Source: Trachythela sp. YZ-2020
Taxonomy: Eukaryota; Cnidaria; Anthozoa; Malacalcyonacea; Clavulariidae
Direction: 5' to 3'
NCBI GenBank assembly: GCA_016169945.1
Contig: JADLSH010000395.1
Coordinates: forward strand, 10,010,001 to 10,074,000
DNA: 64,000 nucleotides
Below the pieces are notes generated by a model. It had not been told where the DNA came from and made no database searches. It saw only the letters and a program-made list of their open reading frames with translations. The translations under genes and the position numbers were made by a program. Shown in pieces: positions 54,444 through 64,000 of the stretch (position 1 is the stretch's first letter; each line of letters starts with the position of its first letter).

Positions 54444-54487
54444 GGGACCGGTCATTAATTAGGGCAGGGGTTGGGGCCGAAGAGAAA
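54441..54487 (+). repeat. Left terminal inverted repeat with TAA duplication
   Basis: TAA then GGGACCGGTCATTAATTAGG... to GAAGAGAAA, 44 bp, identical to the complement of the right end. Confidence 0.88.
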
Positions 54488-54711
54488 CGACTTTGAATCC
54501 AAATTTTTTTTTTTACCCAACCCAGACAAAAATTGTATATAAAGTTGTATTAAATAGCATACCATATTAAATGTTGATCATGATTCTGGTATAAAGATAT
54601 GAATTCACCACAACCATGCAGGTAATATAAAATCAGTACATATTAAAACCTAAAATCCCTTTCATAGGTTTTGTTAAAAGTTCCCGAATGTTGTCTACTA
54701 TATCCAATATT

Positions 54712-57700
54712 TTAATGTGTTTCTGACAAAGCCCAATTTCCAGCAAATCGTCCATAACGTGTTTGAACAACAAGGGGAACTGGATCAACAGTTTGTATCT
54801 GTTCATTTTCAGGTTCATCTTCAGTCTCACTTTCAGGATCACTTTCTGATCCAAACTCCTCCAATACAATATCTTGATCACTGTCACTTTCACTTTCACT
54901 ACTTGCCTGGTCTCTGTGCTGCGGCTCCAAAACATCTTCAATTGGTCTTCCTTGGTGTTTTCGTAAGACATCTGCTGTAATTGCATCCAACTTATCTTTT
55001 TTCTTCCCTTTTTTGTTCAACTTGTTTTCAGTAATGTACTTATCCAATTCCGGAACGGTCAATTTGCTAAGTTCTCCTTGTAGAACCAAGTTGATCCAGT
55101 CATACTCATCGTACTTTCTTTCTTTTCTGTGACGTTGTTCTTCTGCTCTTCCTCTTGATCGAATTTGCTTTGTTAACTGTAGATTTGTTAAATGTTCTAT
55201 GGAAGCAACAACATATTCTCTTTTGACATAAAATGTTTCAGAAAATGTTGTGATCTCATCTTGTTGTTGCAAAGAAATCTCGCCATCCTGAAACAATTTT
55301 GTTATGTTTGCTCTGGGTTGCCAATCATCAACAGGTCTTGGTGTATCATTCTCTGTGCATAATGGTGTATCGGCAACAGGCAAATAATGACATGCTCTCT
55401 CCGGATCTGGAACAGGCTGGGGTACCCTCTTGGCTGGTAAACCGGTCCAAGAAATACACGATTCACACCCATCTTTCTCTCCATCACATGCACATTTTAT
55501 GAATTCCATATATAGTTCTCCAACTTTATAATGGGTATCGAAAAACGTCAGTACTTTGTCAATATATGCTGACCCAGGAACAGTATTTCTTGCTGAATCA
55601 CTCGAAGATGAGTTGTATTGTACAAGGTATTTTTGATTGAAATAAAACATCTTGTGGTTGGGTTCAGACAAGTACGACTTTATTCTCTCACCAAGAACTG
55701 GAGCCCCATCAATCCTCTCAACCAAAAGCTTTGATACATGCCATGCATTTTTCTTCATCCGCTCTTCCTCCAATTCTTCATACTCTTTAACTCCCAAAGC
55801 ATCTATATCTTCTTGCGCCATTCCTTCAAACTTCTTGAATTGTTCCCACTCTATCGTCGAACCATCTACTACAGAGTCACCGATAGCGGAATTGGTCCTT
55901 TCTGCTTCACCCTGCCCGCTATCTCCTCTTGACCTATGCAGTCGAATCCTGTAATCTGAGCCAAACATACGGCACATTTCAGCATCACGAAACTTTACTT
56001 CAAAGTTTGATACTCCAACCCCAGGGCCAGCATCTGTCAAGTCACACCATCTGAGTTTAACACTTGGTAGCTGGAGATCTTTGATGGTGGTCAGAATATC
56101 CCGACAGCATATTGTGACATCTTGAATGGATTGGTGGAAATCATCACCAGACGGAGCATCTTGAAAACACTCTTCAAGTCTTTCTTTTACATAAGCAACT
56201 TTGGTGTGTACTGTGTGTAAGAAAACTTGCTGCTCTGCTTCGCTTTCTAGTGACTCACTCACAGATAATGCTGAATCAAGTTCCTTATTTAAATTATGTA
56301 GCCGCTCATTCTCGTAGCAAGTGTAAACACAGTGCTTGAGTCCAGTTGCCTTGGTAAAGTCATCCTTATCAGTCATATCTTGGTAAAGAAAACATGCATT
56401 GTGAATTAGTGCACAGGATTGTCTGAACTGGACACTATAATTTTCACCACTCGCTTCTACTTCAAAAATGTCTGGATTGCGTTGTCTTAATCTGATAGTT
56501 TCACTGGCCCATGTAGACCCACTTGATCCAACAATAGCCTTTGGGCGTACAAACACAAAGTGGCTATCTTCTTTTGTTACCAACTTCTCTTCCCCAACAT
56601 CAGACATAGTTGACGTTTTCGAGAATATGCGATGTGCACCCGGAGTCTGGTATACAAGTTTCTCTGGCCAATCGTATTTGGGGAGTGTCCTTGCTTTGTC
56701 CACGTCTGTACTCGTTAGTATTCTCTGATTTCTGGCATTGGAAAAACCCTCCGATGTGCCAGGGCAAAGGTATGCTTTGTCATCTATACTTCGCATGAAA
56801 CAAAGGTGAGAACTATCCTCAGCATCCTTGCCAAAAAATGAACATTTAACATTTTTCACATGCGCTTTCTGGTAGTGTGTGTTCTCATTGTCAATATCCT
56901 CAGCCTTTGGAGGTTTTTTAGTGCAGAATAGCCCCTTTCCTCTGTGCTTCTTAGCTTGGATAGACCTTAGGGATCTCGGTTTGCTGCGGTTGTAAGCTGT
57001 TGTGGCACTCTTTATCATTCTTTTATTTTTGCTCAACAATTTGTAATTTGCAATGTTAAGAAGGTCCCTCTTCTTTACCCTTCTATTTGTGTACATGACC
57101 AAGTCATGCCTTCGGCCATGGTAGGTTGCCTTATCCTCAACACTCTTTGCTACAAAATCTTCATCGTCACTGTCTAATAAAGATGGCCGCCCTTGATTTA
57201 TAATTGCACGTCGTTTAACTCCACGTTCTTCAAACATTTTGATGGCTTTCCTTCTTCGTATCTGAGTAAGTTTTTTTCTACTCTTTGTATCATCTGGCTC
57301 TTCAGAGAGTAGACAATTAATGCTTTGCAAGCTCTCCTTATGTTTCTCTATGTCATCTTGCATTTCTGTAATAACAGTGTCATCCCATTTTCCTTTCTTT
57401 GCTTCCAGTCGAATGGATCCAGTTTCAATTGTTTCGGTCAGCTTTCTTTTTCTCTCAGTTAAATCCACTGTAACAGCATCTTCTGCCATCCTTGTTGCCT
57501 CTTTCCAAGATTCTACAATGTTTAAGACCTGTTGAAATATAAAATAAAATATGGCAAACAATCAGTGCAGGTTGAGCTTGGGGAAATTTTGTGAGTGAAA
57601 AAATGTATGAAATGTGTCAATATTTCAACTTTGTATTTAATTTCCCAGCCTGCGAACAGGCATACTTTTGGCACGAGTACCAGCACCTCAACTAACTGCT

Positions 57701-58891
57701 ATCATAGTGCTATGTTGAATATAAACATATATTACAGTCGTGCCAATAGAAGGGTTGAAATTCTGTTCAGTATTGCTGGCTGGTTTAAGGAATGAGCCCG
57801 ATCCCAGGCATCTGACATCTTGTAGAACAACTATCAAAATACTGAAATACAATTAAGAAATACCTCATGGATTTCCGTGTTTGGATAACGTGATCCAAAC
57901 ATGCAGGATGTTGCGAGACTTGAGAAAAGCGTATCAAAACACGAGCCGATAGGCGACTGTTGAGCTTTTCTCAAGTCTCCCAACATCCCAAGTGTTTGGA
58001 TCACGTTATCCAAACATGGAAATCCATGAGGTATTTCTTTTATAAAATAATAAGCACCAAGAATAATAAGCGGGAAATTTTCCATGTTTGGATAACCTGA
58101 TCCGAACATGGTATTAGCCAATCAGAGCACGCATAGCATACATGTTATTTTAAAAAAGCATATATATATATATAAAATACATATATGTACCTTGTTAGTT
58201 TCTGTCTTGACTTTGTCCACATCGATTCCAAGTTTATTAATTTGGCTTCTTGTCCGATTGGCACTGAGGATAACTCTTGCAACTTTTCTATCCCATTCAG
58301 TGTCGACTGTGCTCATTATTCCTTGAACTGCCTCAGTATCTAGAACCATTTTCTCAACAGATCCTTCTTCCGTGTCGTCGTCTCCTGGGCAAATCACATT
58401 CAGAAAAACTTCTATTCCAAAACTGTCCGGTCTCAGCACGATAAATTTCTTATTCAGGCTCTTGACAAAAATGATGTAGACACAGAGACCCCAGTCTTGA
58501 TGTAACAGTGCATATGTCAACTTATTCTTGTCCGTGTTGACAAATGGAGGTGCCTTGTCTTGAAAAGCGAAGAAGATTTCCATTGCTTCGTCGAATGCAA
58601 CAAAACTACGATCGTACTCTCTACCATTCTCTGCCACATAGTTCGAGTGGAGCAAGTCAAAAAGTTCTAAAAGACCTTGGATCTTCTGTTTCTTTTTTTG
58701 TTTGATTTTTCTTGCAGTAGCTTTTCGAGAACTCGCCGATTATCCTTCACGGCACATGGCTGCAATGACTTGGATACGTATTCACTAAAGCGGGCTTGTC
58801 GAATTAAATCCGCTCTTGCATCATTCTTCGATCTCAACTCTGAATGCAAAATCCTTGGTCTACCAATCTTGACTTTGACTCGCTCATCCAT
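54712..58891 (-). CDS. Candidate transposase, two exons, ~1,170 aa, SAP-like C-terminus
   Basis: Exon 1 (58191-58891) starts MDERVKVKIGRPRILHSELR; an A-run near 58690-58700 shifts the frame once, then LHSNYVAENGREYDRSFVAF. Exon 2 (54712-57528) joins in phase 0 (donor gtacat, acceptor ttcaacag) and is open for about 938 codons: a Lys-rich helical region (KRKLTETIETG, DIEKHKESLQ), a Cys/His segment (NVKCSFFGKDAEDSSHLCF), then LRWCDLTDAGPGVGVSNFEV and RIRLHRSRGDSGQGEAERTN SAIGD. The Asp in TDAGPGVG and Glu in EAERTNS look like RNase H-fold catalytic residues. Next come VPQPVPDPE and a SAP-like LSKLTVPELDKYITENKL, then an acidic tail. Transposase role is inferred from motifs and the TIRs. No named superfamily recognised. 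Confidence 0.75.
57856..58038. mobile_element. 183-bp palindromic MITE in the transposase intron
   Basis: AGAAATACCTCATGGATTTC mirrors GAAATCCATGAGGTATTTCT; the arms run about 75 bp with GTTTGGATAACGTGATCCAA. A partial extra copy of the GTTTGGATAACCTGATCC motif follows at 58084-58111. Confidence 0.7.
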
Positions 58892-59105
58892 ATTTTAATA
58901 TTTAAAATATAAACATTTACATATTTCGTGATGTCATGCACAACGCCAACAATAAGATCGGTGCTGTTCATGTCAAAATTTGTCAAAATATGCAGAATCC
59001 GAGTAGATCCGATGTAGTTCCGACATACTTCCGAGCATGAGCCGACTATAAACGAGTGCCATTTGAATGATCCAAGTTAAACAAACATACTCGCATGTTT
59101 TCATC
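58892..59105. promoter_or_regulatory. Divergent promoter region between transposase and SAM gene
   Basis: About 214 bp between two opposite ATGs inside one transposon. It must hold both start regions unless untranslated exons exist. A minus-strand TATTTTAAATATTAA-like A/T run lies close to 58890-58915. Assignment rests on layout only. Confidence 0.4.
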
Positions 59106-60553
59106 ATGGCTGCCGAAAAAGAATTTGAAAGTTTTTTACAATCTATTAATCTTGCTGAGGATTATTTGGAGCGATTTAATGCGTCTGGTTTTAACGACAT
59201 TGAATTACTGAAATCGTTGGAATTGGATGAACAACGGCAAATGTTTGATCTAGTTGGTTTATCGGGAAAACCAGGGCATCTTCTGAAATTCAAGAAGGCT
59301 ATAGCTTCATATACTCGCAATATAGGAAGTATTAATGTTGACAATAGTAACCAAACAGCCGTTCCGGCTCAGAAGAAGGCTCAGAAAAGTAAGTTTTTAT
59401 CATTGTAAATATTTTGTTATTAAACTAAGGTATAAGTGTGATGTTGGACAATCAATTTAATGAATTTAATACGTACGACATGTTAATACGTATATGCTTC
59501 AGTCAATTTTCCTGTTTATACCACCCCCTGTATAAAATTGTATCCTTGAGGGTATTGTTTGTCTTGAGGCTATATGTATGGTCTCTTATACAAGGTGAGG
59601 TATGGTCCCCTGAGGTGGGTATAAATTTAAAAATGTCTATTAAATTTCTGGTGCTGGTAAATTTGCTTACAAATTGCAATTATTTTTCAAATCCTTTAAG
59701 GAATTGCCTTGGGAAGGCATGGTTACATAAAGAATTGATGAGTATTTAAATGAAATATTTACTTTTATATTTATATTTAAATAAATAGCAATCTCATTCA
59801 TTGGTGGGAAGTTTGTTGTGGGTGAAAATGCCAGAGTGAAAGAAAAGGAGCCTCTGGAAAAGTACATGATACCAAATGCGAAGTCCAAAAGGTTGAAATA
59901 TCACAATCTAATAACAAAAAAATCTACCTGTCAGCCTTTACCAGTAAGCAGTCTAGATTCCATGCTTATTTGATGGGACAACGCCAGTTTCGTTGGAATG
60001 TTAAATGCAACCTGGAAAAACTTGAGCACCTTGTATCTGAATACAAAAATGGTCAAATTCCAAAGGAGAATATAAATTGTTTACGATACAGGAAATTTCC
60101 AGAGGATGTAAAGATAGATGATGTGCGTAAAAGCCAACGAGCATTAGACCACATAAAAAAAACACAATAAAAACCATCAATGAGGAAAAAAGCAAGTTAT
60201 CGAATAGAAAAATGGAGCTATATGCAGATGATCTTGAGCCGAAGAAATGGGCAAGTAATGAAATAAAGTTTGTTCAAGAAATGACAACACATGTAGAAAG
60301 CATGCTGACTGAATCCAATAATATTGCACATGACATTGAGCATGTCAGTAATCAGTTGGCAAAAAGATTTGATGTGACCTCGGTGAATGAAAATGAAAAG
60401 AAACGGAAAGCTAAAAGATTCAAAGAACAAAAATCTAAGACAAAGAAGAAGCGAAGCATGGTAGAAAAGTCGAAAGTGGGATGTCCAAACACAATGAGTG
60501 ACATGTCTAGTGATGATGACATTGTTATTGACATTTTAGATGACAATCTATGA
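59106..60553 (+). CDS. SAM-domain protein, partner gene of the transposon (frameshifted exon 2)
   Basis: Exon 1 (59106-59388, donor gtaagt) encodes a SAM domain: EFESFLQSINLAEDYLERFN, GFNDIELLKSLELDEQ, LVGLSGKPGHLLKFKKAIAS. Helices and the G..GH.LK pattern are typical for this protein-interaction fold. Exon 2 (from 59789, acceptor aaatag, phase matches) gives TISFIGGKFVVGENARVKEK. Frames break at about 59955 and 60168, and coding continues FRWNVKCNLEKLEHLVSEYK, KWASNEIKFVQEMTTHVESM, a basic stretch KKRKAKRFKEQKSKTKKK and an acidic end DMSSDDDIVIDILDDNL. Coiled-coil and NLS-like content suggest a nuclear adaptor. It starts divergently from the transposase. Confidence 0.65.
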
Positions 60554-60687
60554 ACTTTTCTATTTTTATATACAATATTTTGTTTTTATATAAATGTTGC
60601 TCCAAAATATTTTACCCAACCTTGAGGGAGGTATTTTTTTCTTTTACCCAACCTTTGAGGCCTCCTAATTTTCATTTACCCAACCAT

Positions 60688-60734
60688 TTTCTCTTCGGCC
60701 CCAACCCCTGCCCTAATTAATGACCGGTCCCTAA
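60688..60734 (-). repeat. Right terminal inverted repeat with TAA duplication
   Basis: Exact inverse of the left end, followed by TAA. Confidence 0.88.
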
Positions 60735-61073
60735 CTCATGCTTTTTCAAATCCAATAGTTCTCCCACCAAGAGATGTATAAAGCTCTACCCAGTTGACAG
60801 CCTGTATATAGAAACAATTTCGAGATGTGGACGATTGATAAAGATTCATTATTATGTTAAAATAACAATGTGTTATGTTTGACCATTTAGCCTCTATTTA
60901 CACCACCCATGCGAAGTTGTATTTCTTCAGTTATGCACTGGATGAATTGTGTTAGGCTATTGCTGTTCAGTGACAACTAACCAAATATCCAGACATACCT
61001 TAGTAAAGTAATCCATAACATTTTCATCATATGGTGTTTCTTTCCAAAGTAAATTGTAAAGAGCATCAAAGTC
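60732..61073 (-). pseudogene. 5' part of the gene split by the transposon (two exons)
   Basis: Exon 60999-61073 (acceptor ttcatag, donor gtatgt) encodes DFDALYNLLWKETPYDENV-like codons ending FTK. Exon 60732-60801 (acceptor atacag) encodes AVNWVELYTSLGGRTIGFEK and then runs into the transposon after a TGA that replaces an expected Arg codon. The reading resumes at 54443 on the other side. Earlier exons were not found; Ginger-like sequence begins at 61602. Confidence 0.55.
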
Positions 61074-61601
61074 CTATGAATAAAACAAAGTTACTAATCA
61101 TAACACAGGTGAAGCCCCTATACATATGTTCTTGTTACAAATGTGAATGCTCTGTATGACAAATATTTATAGTCAACAATAGTATGCTAGAAGGTTAGCT
61201 ATGAAATCATAGGCAGACAAAAACTTTGTAACGAATAAGTATATTATTGTTTACAAAGTTCTCGCACAAAAGTCTACAAGTATTTTTGAGCTGCATATGA
61301 TTTGGTTTTAGAGTAATGGTCTGAATATTTTCCTTCGGTTAAAATTCTTGCCATATTGGCATAAAAATTAAATATCTGACGTTTTGATTAAAAACGGCAA
61401 CAAACATTTACGAAAGTTAAGTAGTAAAAAAACTTTATTTAAACATGCTGACTGTCACCATGTCAACCTAAGCTGTTTTCCACAAGGGCACATATTAAAA
61501 TTATCTATTTACAAAATCTGTATCTTTATTTCAATAGCATGCAAAAATGTCTCATAAACGTTAGTTTCTCATAAACGTTAGTTCTCTATAAGTTCTAAGT
61601 T
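61074..61601. other. No gene seen
   Basis: AT-rich; contains TCTCATAAACGTTAGTT duplicated at about 61552-61583, directly beside the Ginger-like gene end. Confidence 0.4.
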
Positions 61602-62196
61602 CTACTTAAGTTTTAAGCGTTTAACGCTAGGTGGTTCACATTCTTTACAGAACCACTCGCCTTCAGGGTCGCTATCCAAATCTTCACAAATCATGTGAAG
61701 AATTGAATTCATCATGTAAATCACAAACCAATTGTCGCACAACTCGCACTGGATCATGTCGGCCCAACATTCAGGCATTTCACAAAAGTGAAATTGCTTC
61801 TCGAATGGGACCGAGCTCTTGGGGTTCATTCTGGGAAATAGTTCAAGTGATCGTTTTTGTAAACAGGTGAGGAGATGTTGCCGCATTCTATTTTGAGCGT
61901 AGATAACTTGCGATGGGTTGTTACTAGCTGCAAGGTCACAAGCGAAGGCAATCGCAAACAGCCCGCAGTCGACTCCGCCCCATTGGAGTTGCCTTGGTGG
62001 AAGCTCAACTTCGAGTTTCTTGTTCTTCACAAGCAGCTGATAACATTGGGTTAGTTGTACTTTTATAGACGACGTCAGCTTTTTGCAGCGCATATACTGT
62101 CATACAGTCAAACAAAACCACCGATGGATGTTGAACAAACCCAATGATCGTGACCAGTATGATGTATTTGTATCGATTCTTCGTTAACTGGAACAA
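61602..62196 (-). pseudogene. Ginger-like element: Ulp1-type protease and PHD finger
   Basis: Continues the integrase gene through a frame change. The protease His is in HDHWVCSTSIGG (just upstream), the Asp in VVLFDCM, and the catalytic Cys in LQWGGVDCGLFAIAFACDLA. After HLLTCLQKRSLELFP a PHD-like finger follows: CEMPECWADMIQCELCDNWF ... EGEWFCKECEPP, ending in a Lys-rich tail. Ulp1 and PHD domains on the tail of a gypsy-like integrase are described for Ginger DNA transposons. Confidence 0.75.
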
Positions 62197-63128
62197 GGGA
62201 GGTTTGGCTCAAAACCGTATCTTGCCAACCTTTAATGTTTTCGAACTGTTCACGAAGGATTCTTTGTGCTCTGTTTATCACTATATCGTCTAGCTTAGAG
62301 TTATTAAGGATTTGACCGAAACTGCGCTTGTCATGATCATCTTTTGTCGATTCTACTTGGGACTGTTTCTTTAATGGTGTGGACTTAATGGGTTCGTGGT
62401 AAATCTTTAGCCTTGCGCTATTGACGGATGTCTTGAGTTCAGTGCCTTCTTTGGTTCGAAGTTTGTACACACCTTTCGGCATGACTTTGCTGACTGTGTA
62501 CGGACCAGACCAAGTTAATTTGAGTTTGCCACCCTTTCTATCTTTGTTCCTCATGTTTTGCAATAGGACAACATCTCCTTCCTTGAAAGGTTGTGGCTGG
62601 TGTTTTGCATCATATGCTTTCTTTTGCTTATCTTGTGCCTTTCTGATATTCTTCATGGCTTGGGCTTTTATTTGATTCCGTATGGTCATCATGGTGTCGA
62701 CTTTCTGCGCCATATCTTCAACGGCATCCGTCATTGGAGAAACTTGTGGAGCTGCGCTGTCTGGCTTTGATTTGATTTGAGCTTCAATAGGAAGAATAGG
62801 TGCACGACCAAACATCAGCTCAAATGGTGTGAATTTAGTGGAATCGTGCTTACTTGTCCTATAGGCAAATAAAACAGCTTTCAAGTGAACGTCCCAGTCG
62901 TTTTGATTGTCGTTGACAAATTTCACCAAGGTTGTTTTCAGCGTCTGGTTCATTCTTTCATCGAGACCATTCGTTTGCGGGTGGTAAGCAGAGGAAATTC
63001 TGTGGTCCGTTCCACATAATTCAAAGAGCTTCTGGTAACTTGATTCACAAATTCTCGGCCTTGATCCGACATAACTATCTCTGCAACACCATACCGCATG
63101 ATGAGGTCATACAGAAATTCCGCTACAC
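62108..63128 (-). pseudogene. Ginger-like integrase/transposase, C-terminal exon
   Basis: The exon opens at an acceptor (gcttttgcag) near 63128. Motifs: LYDLIMRYGVAEIVMSDQGR (second catalytic Asp), then in a shifted frame NGLDERMNQTLKTTLVKF (catalytic Glu), WDVHLKAVLFAYRTSKHDST, FTPFELMFGRAPILP, and a GPYTVSKV..GVYKLRTKEG integrase tail (SH3-like). The first Asp must lie in an upstream exon outside or lost. A frameshift near 63000 breaks the copy. Confidence 0.8.
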
Positions 63129-63400
63129 CTGCAAAAGCAGACAATATACGCCTCAGTATAATTACATAGGTGATTATTGAAACGCAAATATACGCAAAAC
63201 CTCGGAGACTTCTCGGGGACTGTGAAGCCCATCACAACCTCATACCCAGGGTTTCTGCGCTTGTGGCACAAGCACAAAGCCTTCGTACAAGGTTGAGCGT
63301 TGTTGAGCGCATGAATGCCTCATCAGCCGAGAAGCCCTGGGTACGAGGTTGGGTTGTGTCTCACAGTGCCGGCGGGACATTAGTTTGGTTGGGTGGCCTG
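63129..63400. mobile_element. Short palindromic MITE (about 63238-63354) and flanks
   Basis: AACCTCATACCCAGGGTTTCT mirrors GAAGCCCTGGGTACGAGGTT, about 117 bp. An ACCTCGTACCCAGGG-type end is common in invertebrate MITEs. Confidence 0.55.
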
Positions 63401-64000
63401 GGGGGGATAAGAAAACTGTAGGGTGGCCCGGGTGCATGCCCCCCCGGAAAATTTTGAATTCTGAAGTCTCTGAACTGGCCTTTCCTGGGTTCTGGCAAAG
63501 ATTTGACATGCAGAAACCAGGTTATTTTGTTTATTTTGCATTTCAGGCAGCAAAGAATCTGACAATTTTCTTGCTTGAGACTAAATTTCCTTGCCATTTC
63601 ATTGGAAATCTTATTTCCTTGAATTCTTCCTTGCAAAGGCCAAAAGGGCTCTAATTCATATGCCATGCAGCTCGCCAACGTCACATGACGTCATATGAAA
63701 CATGGATGATCTATCAATGATCTTAGAAAATTACCAATGTCATGCAGAGTAGGAAAAACGTATATACATTTGGAGTGATACACCCCGCATCCAACATCAT
63801 TAGTCAAATAAAAAAAAATAACAGATTGGTGAAAATGAATTTTTGTCGCTCTGTATGTTTCCCACAAAGTATACAATCTTTACAAAACCGCCCCCCCCCC
63901 CACCCATTTTAAAGCCTGTTTTCCACTTGTTCGCGCGACGCGAAAGGAAAACGCACTTCGGAATGTGGTTGGATAGCAAAAAACTTTGCCGTGTGAGTCA
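63401..64000. other. C-rich hAT-like fragment, poly-C tract, otherwise no gene
   Basis: 63420-63460 (GGTGCATGCCCCCCCGGAAA) resembles the C-rich MITEs at 20042 and 36301. 63889-63902 is a C-run. No coding region to the window end. Confidence 0.4.

Larger units (their letters stand above)
54444..60731. mobile_element. Two-gene DNA transposon with SAM-domain partner, GGGACC ends, TAA duplication
   Basis: 44-bp inverted repeats at 54444-54487 and 60688-60731 start GGGACCGGTCATTAATTAGG. TAA flanks both sides (54441-54443 and 60732-60734). Subterminal TTTTACCCAACC motifs occur once near the left end and three times near the right. Inside are two divergent genes: a large candidate transposase (-) and a SAM-domain protein (+), separated by about 214 bp. 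Ends beginning GGG and a TWA duplication recall PIF/Harbinger, but the protein is not of the DDE_Tnp_4 type. Confidence 0.85.

Noticed and set aside
54717..57535. Plus-strand ORFs opposite the candidate transposase
   Set aside because: Shadows of a 938-codon open frame on the minus strand; no family features.

Overview
This 64-kb window is eukaryotic and almost certainly from an invertebrate animal. Genes are split by GT-AG introns, the DNA is AT-rich with many (TA)n tracts, and nearly everything recognisable is transposable-element DNA. The mix (CR1/L2-like LINEs, Penelope-like elements with GIY-YIG domains and hammerhead ribozymes, P, Harbinger, Ginger, hAT, Helitron and gypsy relatives, plus many foldback elements and MITEs) fits a cnidarian, but no gene fixes the species and this is inference. 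No rRNA, tRNA or CRISPR was seen, and no gene is securely a single-copy host gene. The best candidates for host or domesticated genes are a three-exon P2X7-C-terminal-domain gene (3278-4519) and a small chromodomain gene (45472-46970).

Layout. 1-2294: minus-strand LINE with endonuclease, start of RT and a degenerate 2A-like motif. 2831-3125: minus-strand tRNA-related SINE. 3278-4519: P2X7-C gene. 4740-5472: two foldback/MITE elements. 6035-6755: a broken, unrecognised spliced gene. 7612-12012: a thicket of Penelope-like element (PLE) pieces with three sequence families of hammerhead ribozymes, inverted arms and (TA)n tracts. 12655-13480: a dispersed repeat that recurs near 49.6 and 53.2 kb. 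14440-17690: LINE with ORF1. 18122-21051: PIF/Harbinger transposase and a Myb/SANT-like partner gene, both damaged. 22.1-28.0 kb: unrecognised basic ORFs, MITEs, a Myb-like remnant and tandem repeats. 29974-32094: Helitron remnant, then a gypsy-type gag.

32198-38468: a P-type transposon with perfect 35-bp inverted ends and a 7-bp flanking repeat. It carries a THAP/P transposase on + and a C2H2 zinc-finger gene on - in convergent arrangement, and an hAT-like MITE is nested inside. 38737-39480: protease-domain remnant. 40649-41699: PLE. 42012-44590: LINE. 47160-54030: a gypsy/hAT compound whose 3' part is present twice, 3.6 kb apart and nearly identical.

54444-60731 is the most interesting unit. 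It is a 6.3-kb transposon with 44-bp inverted ends beginning GGGACC and a TAA target duplication. It carries two divergently transcribed genes: a two-exon protein of about 1,170 residues with a candidate DDE core and a SAP-like tail (-), and a SAM-domain protein (+). It has landed in a coding exon of another gene whose halves lie at 54118-54443 and 60732-61073. 61602-63128 is a Ginger-like integrase/Ulp1/PHD gene fragment. Most coding regions carry frameshifts or stops, so most elements here are probably dead copies. Frameshift and splice calls were made by eye.
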